From Methanolobus vulcani (lineage in GTDB: Archaea; Halobacteriota; Methanosarcinia; Methanosarcinales; Methanosarcinaceae), in assembly GCF_900100715.1 (NCBI RefSeq), contig NZ_FNCA01000001.1:372001-436000 (forward strand): a stretch of 64,000 nucleotides of DNA, in the 5' to 3' direction. A program made the translations under genes and the position numbers. The notes under the pieces were generated by a model. It ran no database searches. It was not told the DNA's origin and saw nothing but the letters and a program-made list of their open reading frames with translations. Shown here one piece after another: positions 9,722 through 17,902 of the stretch; the first letter of the stretch is position 1, and each line of letters starts with the position of its first letter.

Positions 9722-10088
9722 CGAATTTCCTCCATGCATAGAACATATGATGGACATTCAATTAGTATTAAGTCGTGCCACAATTGTTCTTTTATAACTT
9801 TAAGGTTGTGGTCTGTGATTGAGTAGCATAGTCCCTACATATTTATTGGAAAATGAACATAAAAACAAGATTGGGGTCATTAAATCTAAACTATAATAAA
9901 ATGAGCAAACAAACAGACCACAATCAAAATAGCACGGTATCATATAGTGACACAATTCAGGCATGGTCTGGAAGATTATAGATATGTTTTTGTACTGAAA
10001 AAAACTAATATTAAAATGCTTACGATATATTTATATACTATGAATGGAACATATAGTACAAAAACCTAAATACAATAAACGAAAGCAT
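9722..10088. promoter_or_regulatory. Divergent promoter region ppdK/gar1
   Basis: An AT-rich gap separates divergent ppdK and gar1. A clear TATA element, TTTATATAC at 10030-10038, lies about 50-60 bases before the preferred gar1 ATG. That predicts a transcript start near 10060 and makes the earlier in-frame ATG at 10044 unlikely. I recognise no operator or RNA gene here. Confidence 0.5.
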
Positions 10089-10349
10089 ATGAAACGATTA
10101 GGTCAGATCCTGCACATTTCTAAGCAGAATGAAATCGTCGTCAGAGGCGATGAAAAACAGTTTTCCGGGTCAATGAGGGACTTGCCGCGAATAAACTCTT
10201 TTGTTCTTGACAAATCCATAAAACCCATCGGAAAGGTTTCCGGCATATTTGGTCCAGTGGATCAGCCTTATTTTACTCTGAAGCCTGACAAGCGAGTTAT
10301 AGCTTCCGGATTGGAACGACTTGTGAATGAACGAGTTTACGTTCAATGA
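10089..10349 (+). CDS. gar1: H/ACA RNP component Gar1
   Basis: Gar1 is a small beta-barrel subunit of the archaeal H/ACA ribonucleoprotein that guides pseudouridylation of rRNA. The sequence MKRLGQILHISKQNEIVVRG followed by FVLDKSIKPIGKVSGIFGPVDQPYFTLKP near residues 38-66 is the family core. The start at 10089 gives 86 residues and fits the TATA at 10030. The upstream ATG at 10044 would add a basic stretch that probably lies before or at the transcript start. Gar1 beside tfb is a common methanogen order. Confidence 0.92.
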   Translation: MKRLGQILHISKQNEIVVRGDEKQFSGSMRDLPRINSFVLDKSIKPIGKVSGIFGPVDQPYFTLKPDKRVIASGLERLVNERVYVQ

Positions 10350-10453
10350 AGGATTGCAGGTTATATGATATATTACTTATGCTGTGAGCTGTGAATGATT
10401 GAGGATACACATATCAAATATATTTTCATGAGAGATTCTTTAAAGGTGATAGA

Positions 10454-11467
10454 ATGGTCGAAGTAGAAAGGGTACGATATTCCGATACTTCCGAAAGGGA
10501 GAAGATACGTGCAATGATCAAGGCACGTAAAGAGAAAGATAAGAGCGCTGAAGTCGAAAAAGCAAAAGTCCAGTGTCCAGAGTGTGGCAGCCGCAACCTT
10601 GTACAGGACTACGAGAGAGCTGAGCTCGTATGTTCTGACTGTGGACTTGTGGTTGACGCAGAATTTGTTGATGAAGGACCAGAGTGGCGTGCTTTCGATC
10701 ATGACCAGAGGATGAAGCGTTCCCGTGTGGGTGCGCCAATGACCTACACGATCCACGATAAAGGTCTGTCCACAATGATCGACTGGAGGAACCGTGACTC
10801 TTACGGTAAATCCATTTCATCAAAGAACAGGGCACAGCTTTACAGGTTGAGAAAATGGCAACGTAGGATAAGAGTAAGTAACGCTACGGAAAGGAACCTT
10901 GCGTTCGCTCTGTCCGAACTTGACCGTATGGCATCAGCTCTTGGTCTGCCAAGAACTGTACGTGAAACCGCTGCTGTAGTTTACAGAAAAGCAGTTGACA
11001 AGAACCTCATCCGTGGAAGAAGTATTGAAGGTGTTGCAGCAGCAGCATTGTATGCAGCATGCCGCCAGTGCAGTGTTCCAAGAACACTTGACGAGATAGG
11101 AGAAGTATCAAGAGTAAGCAGGAAAGAGATTGGCAGGACATACCGTTTCATCTCAAGAGAGCTTTCACTGAAACTTATGCCAACCTCACCAATCGACTAC
11201 GTACCAAGGTTCTGTTCAGGACTCAACCTTAAAGGTGAAGTGCAGTCCAGAGGTGTGGAGATTCTCAGGCAGGCTTCCGAGAAGGAACTCACAAGTGGCC
11301 GTGGTCCAACAGGTGTAGCAGCAGCAGCAATCTATATTGCTTCAATCCTTTGTGGAGAGCGCCGTACACAGCGTGAGGTCGCCGATGTTGCAGGTGTAAC
11401 AGAAGTTACTATCCGTAACAGGTACAAAGAGCTTGCAGAAGAGCTTGACATTGAGATCATTCTCTAA
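10454..11467 (+). CDS. tfb: Transcription initiation factor IIB
   Basis: TFB recruits RNA polymerase to TATA-bound TBP at archaeal promoters. The N-terminal zinc ribbon is at residues 36-60 (CPECGSRN...CSDCG), followed by the B-finger region [21 protein letters not shown]. Two cyclin-like repeats follow, each containing a YAACR or YIASI type helix (residues about 130-235 and 236-335), with [15 protein letters not shown] and [15 protein letters not shown]. The length of 337 residues is normal. A strong hairpin terminator follows at 11494. Confidence 0.98.
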   Translation: MVEVERVRYSDTSEREKIRAMIKARKEKDKSAEVEKAKVQCPECGSRNLVQDYERAELVCSDCGLVVDAEFVDEGPEWRAFDHDQRMKRSRVGAPMTYTIHDKGLSTMIDWRNRDSYGKSISSKNRAQLYRLRKWQRRIRVSNATERNLAFALSELDRMASALGLPRTVRETAAVVYRKAVDKNLIRGRSIEGVAAAALYAACRQCSVPRTLDEIGEVSRVSRKEIGRTYRFISRELSLKLMPTSPIDYVPRFCSGLNLKGEVQSRGVEILRQASEKELTSGRGPTGVAAAAIYIASILCGERRTQREVADVAGVTEVTIRNRYKELAEELDIEIIL

Positions 11468-11493
11468 GCACACTATAAATTAAATAATGATAG

Positions 11494-11545
11494 ACAAAGG
11501 AAGTCTCGTACCACCACTTCCTTTGTTACATATACTTTTTTACAA
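11494..11545 (+). terminator. Terminator after tfb
   Basis: A perfect 11-bp stem, ACAAAGGAAGT with ACTTCCTTTGT, encloses a 12-base loop (11494-11526). It is followed by a T-rich tract at 11535-11542. The placement just after tfb fits intrinsic termination. Confidence 0.7.
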
Positions 11546-11583
11546 ATCATTTTTAACATTTAACTGACTAAGCAGTGTAGACT

Positions 11584-12195
11584 ATGTTCGAGCTACTGGA
11601 GATGCTGACAATCGGATTTGTTCTGGGACTTACAGGTGCACTTGTACCCGGACCTATGCTTTTTGTGACAATAGACACATCCCTGAAAAAAGGATGGAAG
11701 GCAGGTCCCGAAATTTTTGTCGGTCATGCAATACTGGAGTTTATGGTGTGCGTACTGATAATCTACGGTATTACAGCAGTCAGTGACAGCACTGTTATGG
11801 CAATATCCATTCTTGGAGGAGCTACCCTTGTGATATTTGGTCTTATGACAATGAAAAGTGCAAAAGGTGCAGCAGAATCCATGCATGAACATAATAAAAG
11901 TACTTCCAGACCGGTGCTTGCAGGAATTCTCACCTCTGCCTCAAATCCTTATTTCTGGATATGGTGGCTGGCAGCAGGAAGTGCACTTGTGCTCCGGGGA
12001 ATGGAGATAGGTATAATTGCAGCCGTGATGTTTATGATAGGACACTGGCTTGCCGACCTTGGATATTTCACTGTTGTTTCCACATCTTTTAGCAAAGGAA
12101 AGAAACTCATGTCCCCAAAGGTTTATGAAAGAGTGTTACTTTCTTGTGGTCTGTTCCTTGTTCTGTTTGGATCATGGTTTATCATAGGTACGTAG
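11584..12195 (+). CDS. LysE/RhtB-family exporter
   Basis: This is an integral membrane protein of the LysE translocator family, whose members export amino acids or other small metabolites. The N-terminal helix with GLTGALVPGPMLFVTI is the family signature. About six hydrophobic helices are spread over 203 residues, including SNPYFWIWWLAAGSALVL near residue 120. The substrate cannot be deduced. The stop lies three bases before the trm5 start, so the two probably share a transcript. Confidence 0.9.
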   Translation: MFELLEMLTIGFVLGLTGALVPGPMLFVTIDTSLKKGWKAGPEIFVGHAILEFMVCVLIIYGITAVSDSTVMAISILGGATLVIFGLMTMKSAKGAAESMHEHNKSTSRPVLAGILTSASNPYFWIWWLAAGSALVLRGMEIGIIAAVMFMIGHWLADLGYFTVVSTSFSKGKKLMSPKVYERVLLSCGLFLVLFGSWFIIGT

Positions 12196-12197
12196 AC

Positions 12198-13199
12198 ATG
12201 AATAAAAGTTGCATCAAGGTTTTGAAGAAAAAGGGTGAGCCAATACGCAGATTACTGCTGGAAATGGACCTGCTGGATAATTCCGCACGAATTGCTTCGC
12301 TGGGAGATTATCTTCTGCTGCCACTCACAAGGAAACCAGAGGAAGCAGAACTTAGAGAACTGCCCGGAGAGTTTGAGCTTACCGAGTATGAGTTTGAGGA
12401 GCAGAAAGGACAGCTTAAACTTGAAGACCTTCTGGAAGTCGTACCCCACTTTGAAATCGTCGGAGATATCGCACTTATCGAGGACGACGTTGCTGAACCT
12501 GAGAAGATGGCAGATGCCATCATGAAAGTGAAGAAGAACGTCAAGACTGTACTTGCAGCCCAGAGTCCTGTTGAGGGAGAGTTTAGAACCCGCAGGTTCA
12601 GGACTATTGCAGGAGAGGACAGAACATCCACAATACACCGGGAATATGGTTCGAGATTCTACATCGACCTTGAAAGAGCTTATTTTACACCACGTCTTGC
12701 AACCGAACGTTCACGCATACTTGAACAGGTGACTGAAGGCCAGACAGTTGTAGATATGTTCGCAGGTGTTGGCCCATATAGCATTATGTTCGCCAGGAAA
12801 AGCCCGGACATCCGTGTGATTGCAATAGACAAAAACCCGGATGCTGTTGAGTTCCTTCGTCGCAATGTCGAACTCAATTCAGTTCCAAACGTGGAAGCTA
12901 TAGAAGGCGATGCTAACCTTGAAGCTGAAAAGTATGCCGGTATCGCAGATCATGTGATTATGAACCTGCCTCACAATGCAAATGAGTTCCTTGACGCTGC
13001 TGTGAAGGTTTGTGCTCCAAGCGGCATTATTCACTATTATGATATTACTCCTGAGGACGATCTTTTCGATAGTTCCCTGAAACTTATCGATGAGGCTGCA
13101 AAAAGAGCAGGAAGAACTACTGAACTTGTAGAGTCACGAGTTGTTCGTTCCTATGCACCGCACCAGTTCAATGTCTGCATTGAAGTGAGAGTGCTCTAG
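12198..13199 (+). CDS. trm5: tRNA (guanine-37-N1)-methyltransferase Trm5
   Basis: Trm5 methylates G37 next to the tRNA anticodon using S-adenosylmethionine and prevents frameshifting. The class I methyltransferase core shows YGSRFYIDLERAYFTPRL, the SAM loop VDMFAGVGPYSIMFA near residue 183, VIAIDKNPDAVEFL, and the catalytic NLPHNANEFLDAA near 253. I start at the ATG at 12198 (333 residues). The open frame extends upstream to 12144, but that part overlaps lysE and is not family-like. Confidence 0.93.
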   Translation: MNKSCIKVLKKKGEPIRRLLLEMDLLDNSARIASLGDYLLLPLTRKPEEAELRELPGEFELTEYEFEEQKGQLKLEDLLEVVPHFEIVGDIALIEDDVAEPEKMADAIMKVKKNVKTVLAAQSPVEGEFRTRRFRTIAGEDRTSTIHREYGSRFYIDLERAYFTPRLATERSRILEQVTEGQTVVDMFAGVGPYSIMFARKSPDIRVIAIDKNPDAVEFLRRNVELNSVPNVEAIEGDANLEAEKYAGIADHVIMNLPHNANEFLDAAVKVCAPSGIIHYYDITPEDDLFDSSLKLIDEAAKRAGRTTELVESRVVRSYAPHQFNVCIEVRVL

Positions 13200-13235
13200 C
13201 TGATATTAATATAACTAAGCGCAATTATTAAATCA

Positions 13236-13243
13236 TTATATAG
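13236..13243 (+). promoter_or_regulatory. TATA box of the tRNA-Thr gene
   Basis: TTATATAG lies about 26 bases upstream of 13262-13266, the expected archaeal TATA-to-start distance for the tRNA gene. Confidence 0.55.
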
Positions 13244-13265
13244 AATTATAGTGTCGTTCAGTTTT

Positions 13266-13337
13266 GCCTCTGTGGCTTAGGGGTATAGCGGCTGATTCGT
13301 AATCAGCAGGTCGGGGGTTCAAATCCCCCCGGGGGCT
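13266..13337 (+). tRNA. tRNA-Thr (anticodon CGT)
   Basis: The 72-base gene folds as a cloverleaf. The acceptor GCCTCTG pairs with CGGGGGC (with G-U pairs). The anticodon stem CTGAT/ATCAG carries loop TCGTA centred on CGT, and the T-arm is GGGGG TTCAAAT CCCCC. CGT reads ACG (Thr), and the discriminator T at 13337 fits archaeal tRNA-Thr. No intron is seen and CCA is not encoded. A run of T follows and probably ends transcription. Confidence 0.95.
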
Positions 13338-13439
13338 TTTTTTATGCATTTTTGTGAATATGAAAATATATAGGTTAATTGAATTAGCTTTGCGTATGAA
13401 AATCCCAAAAATATTAGGAAATAACATGAAATTAAATAT

Positions 13440-13964
13440 TTACCAGTTTTTGAGTAACATATCACCAATGTAAATTCCCACAAACAAGACACCTAATATA
13501 AAAGAATAATAAGCAGCTTGGATGTATTTTGATAAATGGGTATTCAATTCCATATTTTTACTAATGCCGCTGTAATACTCATGTATCAGATAATCTAATA
13601 ACCCATCTTTTTCAGCCGAAAGTTCACATCCAATCATAAAGTAATTTAGGTCATAGCCTTCGCTCCATTCCCTCATTTTGAGAACTGACAAGCTAGCAAT
13701 AATAGTTAATATGAAGAAAAAAAAACTAATCAAAAGAAGTATTATCCCTCTTTGACTATTTTGATCAATATTCGGAAAAGTAGCTGCACTTATCGTAAAA
13801 ATAAGACCAACAAATCCAATCAAGCTTGCTGCTTTTCTTTCGATATTCAGTTTATTACTCCAGTGGAAATTGAACATGTCTTTTACTGCTTCATGAATGC
13901 AACATTTTCTAGAGATTTCACTATCTAAATTAATCTTTCCCACGCATAATAATATGCAAACCAA
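13440..13964 (-). CDS. Three-helix membrane protein of unknown function
   Basis: I do not recognise a named family. The protein has an amphipathic N-terminal region (HEAVKDMFNFHWSNKLNIERKAAS), a helix around residues 44-62 (IGFVGLIFTISAATF), a second at 74-95 (ILLLISFFFFILTIIASLSVL), a soluble loop of about 55 residues, and a C-terminal helix (AAYYSFILGVLFVGIYIG). This two-helix, loop, one-helix plan resembles small membrane proteins sometimes paired with sensors or defence genes, but no partner is adjacent. The exact start is uncertain. An internal Met at 13877 is an alternative. Confidence 0.7.
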   Translation of the reverse strand: MVCILLCVGKINLDSEISRKCCIHEAVKDMFNFHWSNKLNIERKAASLIGFVGLIFTISAATFPNIDQNSQRGIILLLISFFFFILTIIASLSVLKMREWSEGYDLNYFMIGCELSAEKDGLLDYLIHEYYSGISKNMELNTHLSKYIQAAYYSFILGVLFVGIYIGDMLLKNW

Positions 13965-14143
13965 TATATTTAATTATATTCAATTTGAGAGGAAATATAT
14001 TCAAGCAGAACTCCATATCAAAAGTAACCATCCATAGAAATAAGCTGGAAGATACAGAACAATCCAATTCTGTAAAACCAGAAACTTTTCATATGAATTC
14101 AGGAACGAGGCCATCAGGAAGGTTTATCCCAGAAACAAAACTC
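13965..14143. other. Intergenic region, no gene recognised
   Basis: This gap lies between two - strand membrane-protein genes. A 60-codon + strand frame at 13985-14167 has no ribosome-binding site or family character and overlaps the channel gene, so I regard it as chance. No clear terminator is visible. Confidence 0.4.
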
Positions 14144-14584
14144 CTATCGACCACTATTATCCTCTAGATCATCCTTAATATTCTCCAGGATATCCTTTTC
14201 CATCTCTTCAAGGGTATCACCGGAATCCCAGAGGAAATTAGGGATACCCTGGGTCATTCCTTCCACATGCTGTTTTCGGAAATACTCGCCAGCGGCAGTA
14301 ACAAAGCCCAGCAATATTCCAATTCCTGTGAAAACATACAGAATGGTGAACATCTTACCAAGGTCGGTTTGCGGGGCAAGATCACCGTAACCTATGGTTG
14401 TCAGGGTAATCACTGAGAAATACAGGGCATCAAGCCATTTCCATCCTTCTATTGAATGATATACAACCGTTCCAAAAGCCAGTGTAAATATAACAAGCAC
14501 AAAAAAACTTCTGAATTCCGGCTGTTTGAGCATTTTGTAGAGGGAACGCAGATATATGACGAATGTCAGAAAAAAAGGCATCAT
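14144..14584 (-). CDS. Two-helix potassium channel (Ion_trans_2)
   Basis: This is a pore-forming subunit of a minimal K+ channel. The first helix is at residues 27-46 (FFVLVIFTLAFGTVVYH), the pore helix and selectivity filter are FSVITLTTIGYGDLAPQ near 57-73, and the second helix is MFTILYVFTGIGILLGFVTAAG. The N-terminus lacks a voltage sensor. A C-terminal acidic tail of about 45 residues (DTLEEMEKDILENIKDDLED) could be cytosolic. It stands alone on the - strand, divergent from the ATPase-MscS pair. Confidence 0.92.
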   Translation of the reverse strand: MMPFFLTFVIYLRSLYKMLKQPEFRSFFVLVIFTLAFGTVVYHSIEGWKWLDALYFSVITLTTIGYGDLAPQTDLGKMFTILYVFTGIGILLGFVTAAGEYFRKQHVEGMTQGIPNFLWDSGDTLEEMEKDILENIKDDLEDNSGR

Positions 14585-14723
14585 GATTATTCTAGTACTA
14601 AATCTTTCTTCATAGACAAATACTATTCGCTATGTTCAATGATACAAACTAAAAATGACAATCATGAACTATTTATAATTTTACAGCTTACTTTCTCTGG
14701 GAGTTACAATCACTTCTCTGCAA

Positions 14724-15818
14724 GTGATTGTTGAAAAGAACATTTACCATACGTATAAGGCTTTAGAACATATGTCATCGTCTTATGATAACTATTTAGG
14801 GGGAAAGTTGCATTATGGTTTTGATAAAGCAGTCGAAACTATCAATAAAACCATAGATGATACCGACCCTGCAAAAAAACTCAATGTTGCTATTCTGTCT
14901 TTACCCTACGGAGGAAAATCGCAACTTTTAGAAGATATAATTTACACACATCCAAGCCATACAGTAAGGACAAACTTTTCATCGGTACTAAAAAAAAGAT
15001 CCGACATTCCTCTTCCTGAAAAAAAAGAAAAGATAATGATATTTGATAACTGCCATTATCTGTATACAAGGAAGATTGGCGGCTTTGATATTATCGAAGA
15101 TTTCCTCAACAGAATGCTATTACAGGATAACAGAATCTGTATCACCACATGGAACATCCATTCATGGAACTATCTTGATCAGGTACTTAACATCAGCAAA
15201 TATTTCTCTCTTCAGATTGCGATTCCTTCACTTGAAAAAGATGAAATGAAAGATTTTCTGATCTCTGATAATAGTGATATCGAATTTATAAATGACACTC
15301 AAAAAGAGGAGAAAAAGATCATTGAAATATCAAAAAGACCAGTGCTTGAGAAAATAACAAAAAGCAAATTTCATTTTTATAGTATACATGTCGACTATTC
15401 CCATTTGTTCTCTTTGCTAAAGAGGAATAAAGATGAAAGTCCGGAATCGATAATACTTAGAGAGATTACAAAATTGTCTTATGGCAATCCCGGACTTGCA
15501 AAGAAAATATGGGTAAAGTGGCTTGACAACAATAAGATAAAGGTTAGTACCACTTCAAATGCCTATGTGAATATTGATCTTGATGATACGGGACAGTTCA
15601 TACTGGCCCAGATAATGTCATACGGGCATATCACAAAAGATGAGATCTCAGACATAATAAGCTGGGATTGCAGTGACAATTCCACGGAAATAGACAAAGT
15701 CCTTTTCCAGTTATCAGATATGGATTTTATTGTCAGAGATGATGATAATTACAGTATAAAGCCTGAGAAAATGTATTCTGTAATTACTTATTTGAAAAAT
15801 ATAAGACAGGTGTGGTGA
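14724..15818 (+). CDS. P-loop ATPase-like protein with C-terminal winged-helix region
   Basis: I infer a STAND/AAA-like ATPase. A degenerate Walker A, SLPYGGKSQ, lies near residue 58, a Walker B-like MIFDNCHYLY follows near 104, and ICITTWN near 135 could be sensor 1. Residues about 285-360 (GQFILAQIMSYGHITKDEISDII...VLFQLSDMDFIV) look like a winged helix. The GTG at 14724 is a weak start, and an ATG at 14772 (MSSSYDNYLGG) is an alternative. The stop overlaps the ATG of the MscS gene (TGATG), so the two are translationally coupled. The family is not known to me. Confidence 0.75.
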   Translation: MIVEKNIYHTYKALEHMSSSYDNYLGGKLHYGFDKAVETINKTIDDTDPAKKLNVAILSLPYGGKSQLLEDIIYTHPSHTVRTNFSSVLKKRSDIPLPEKKEKIMIFDNCHYLYTRKIGGFDIIEDFLNRMLLQDNRICITTWNIHSWNYLDQVLNISKYFSLQIAIPSLEKDEMKDFLISDNSDIEFINDTQKEEKKIIEISKRPVLEKITKSKFHFYSIHVDYSHLFSLLKRNKDESPESIILREITKLSYGNPGLAKKIWVKWLDNNKIKVSTTSNAYVNIDLDDTGQFILAQIMSYGHITKDEISDIISWDCSDNSTEIDKVLFQLSDMDFIVRDDDNYSIKPEKMYSVITYLKNIRQVW

Positions 15819-16696
15819 TGGCAGAATCCAACATACAGTTATTAATTGACAATTTTCAGGGAATTGGTATTACTTCTATATTGCTTTCCATTGTCATATT
15901 TATCATTGCCTTTCTAATTGCAAGGATAATTGCATTCATACTTACTTATACTTCAGAAAAAATATGGAGACACAGACTTCACTTAAAAACCATAATCCCT
16001 GTAATTAAAGTTTTCATTTATCTATTCGCCATTTATTACATTCTGACAGCAGTCTTTGCATTCTCGATCAATCAGGTAATGATACTGATGGCATTGCTTG
16101 GTGCTGCAATAGGTTTAGGACTGAGGAATCTATTTGAGGATCTTGCCGCTGGTTTTGTGATAGTGATTGAAAAACCATATCAGGTAGGGGACAGAATTGA
16201 AATGGGAGAATATTATGGTGAAGTAACAGACATAGGTTTAAGGTCCACAAAACTCGTAACACCCTATGACAATACTGTCTCAGCCCCTAACAATCTGATA
16301 TTTACAGAATGCGTAGCAAGTGGAAATTCCGGCAGTTCTGAAATGATGGCTGAACTTGATGTTTATATTAATAGCAATGCTGATGCTGATTTGGCTATTA
16401 AGATATTAAGGGAAGCAGTTGTAACCTCTCGATTTGTTTATATTTCATCGTCAAGACCTGTAATAATACTTCTTAATGACTATCCGTTTTATAAAGCTAT
16501 CAAGGCAAAAGCTTATGTAAACGACCTGAGGGATGAATTTGTATACAGATCAGATGTGACAAGAAGAGCATGGAATGAATTCCATAAAGCTGGCATCAAG
16601 CCTCCTGAGTTAAGTATATTAGGATATGGAAATGAATATTCAAGATCAAATAATAGGAAAGTCATTATAGACAATAATAGAAGTAATAGCTATTGA
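15818..16696 (+). CDS. MscS-family mechanosensitive channel
   Basis: This small-conductance mechanosensitive channel releases solutes on hypo-osmotic shock. It has three hydrophobic segments in the first about 110 residues. The pore helix and beta-domain signature is ALLGAAIGLGLRNLFEDLAAGFVIVIEKPYQVGDRIEM, followed by GEVTDIGLRSTKLVTPYDNTVSAPNN. The length of about 292 residues matches the family minimum. I use the ATG at 15818, which overlaps the upstream stop, although two in-frame GTG codons precede it. Coupling to an ATPase-like gene is unusual. Confidence 0.93.
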   Translation: MAESNIQLLIDNFQGIGITSILLSIVIFIIAFLIARIIAFILTYTSEKIWRHRLHLKTIIPVIKVFIYLFAIYYILTAVFAFSINQVMILMALLGAAIGLGLRNLFEDLAAGFVIVIEKPYQVGDRIEMGEYYGEVTDIGLRSTKLVTPYDNTVSAPNNLIFTECVASGNSGSSEMMAELDVYINSNADADLAIKILREAVVTSRFVYISSSRPVIILLNDYPFYKAIKAKAYVNDLRDEFVYRSDVTRRAWNEFHKAGIKPPELSILGYGNEYSRSNNRKVIIDNNRSNSY

Positions 16697-16709
16697 CCTG
16701 ACACATTAA

Positions 16710-17120
16710 TCACACAATAATCCTGAAACGACACTCATCATCTCCAGAAAGCACAGTTTTCTCCATCTGAATATCCACATCCCTGTCAAATCCGAGCCTG
16801 AATTTCTTTTTCAGATTTCCCATGGTGCAATAGCAGAGTGTCTTTGAAGCACCTTCAATATTCTCATTGACAAGCGGACAATAGCATTTATCAAAGACCA
16901 CATAGACATTTCCGTTTTCAATTTTTACACGCCACTGTCGGGAGAGTTTTTCCAGGAGATCGGATTCATTCTCAGATGAGTTTTTGATCTCCAGGAGTTT
17001 GTCATCTTGAAGGTGGGTGAAAGGACATTCTTCTCCGCAAGCTTCCATAATTTTGATCTTTGTTGATTCATCCAGATTATCATCCAGAGTTACAAGCAAA
17101 TTCTTAATCCAACTGTTCAT
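16710..17120 (-). CDS. Cys-rich protein of unknown function
   Basis: This 136-residue soluble protein has no named family that I recognise. Cysteines lie in ACGEECPF near residue 28, CYCPLV near 81 and LCYCTMGNLKKKF near 94, with a final DECRFRIIV. The last part resembles the C-terminal half of the V4R-like small-molecule-binding domains that methanogens use in sensors, so metal or ligand binding is plausible but unproven. It converges on the MscS gene with a 13-base gap. Confidence 0.75.
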   Translation of the reverse strand: MNSWIKNLLVTLDDNLDESTKIKIMEACGEECPFTHLQDDKLLEIKNSSENESDLLEKLSRQWRVKIENGNVYVVFDKCYCPLVNENIEGASKTLCYCTMGNLKKKFRLGFDRDVDIQMEKTVLSGDDECRFRIIV

Positions 17121-17244
17121 TGAGATTCACGCTGCATGTTGTTAACACCTAGGTAAGCAATCTGTAAATTTTAACTCTATTTTAATTAAAGTTTACATAT
17201 CAAAAAGAATTATATGTTTTGTGCTTATTTTTGAGATTGGTGGT

Positions 17245-17337
17245 ATGAATTCTAATACAAAGATAGCAGTAGCCATTTCCTTATATCTCTTAATGATGCT
17301 TACTGTTGCTATTTTAACCGGGATTAGTACAATGTGA
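17245..17337 (+). CDS. 30-residue single-helix membrane peptide
   Basis: This small frame starts with ATG at 17245 and ends with TGA at 17335. It has a polar start (MNSNTKIA) and one hydrophobic helix (ISLYLLMMLTVAILTGI). GGTGG stands just upstream. It resembles the 35-residue protein at 37746: both have an N-rich polar head, a Lys, then a LY(L/I)LM...A(I/V)...(A/T)G helix. Function unknown. Confidence 0.55.
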   Translation: MNSNTKIAVAISLYLLMMLTVAILTGISTM

Positions 17338-17902
17338 CATCTAAACCCGCAATAGCAGCTTCAAATGATTTTATCTGACATCGCAAATATCCGTAGTTAC
17401 TTGGAGAATCAATAAATGTGCTTATTTATTGAGCCAATTGCTCTCATTTTAGATTAGACCGGATCTATCATTTTTCATTGAATCACTACCTATGACTGTG
17501 TACTTTACAATTTGAGACACATTATGATATGTTCAATAAAAACACAAAATAGATATTAATAATATTGGTTCAGAAAATAACATCTTTATAAAAAATATAC
17601 ATAACCATACCAATGAAATCAATATCTAGTGAATAAAATCAGCAAATTAATATAATAGAGTATTCCAATATAATAATTGAGAGAAACATCCGGTAGAGAA
17701 ATTAAACTCTATGAATTGTTGAAATAGTGTAATAATTGATCAGTTTATTAATTGTGGGTTAATTGTGGGTTGGAAATCTGTAAAGAACAGAATAATATTA
17801 ATAAGACTGAGTGCCACTTCCTTGAATCCTGAAACTGATTTTGCAGACACATGAAATAGGAATAGTTGAAAACGTTAACAACCGTAAACAGTAGGCAATA
17901 TC
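17338..17902. other. Long AT-rich leader region before the giant kinase
   Basis: This stretch of 565 bases has no supported gene. The only structure I see is a tandem pair of TTAATTGTGGG at 17748-17769. It may hold the kinase promoter, but I cannot single out one TATA box because the region is uniformly AT-rich. Confidence 0.4.

Noticed and set aside
13236-13427. A 63-codon - strand frame across the tRNA.
   Set aside because: It is the reverse complement of the tRNA and its flanks, with no family character.
13985-14167. A 60-codon frame between the membrane-protein and K+ channel genes.
   Set aside because: No ribosome-binding site, low-complexity codon use and overlap with the channel gene.
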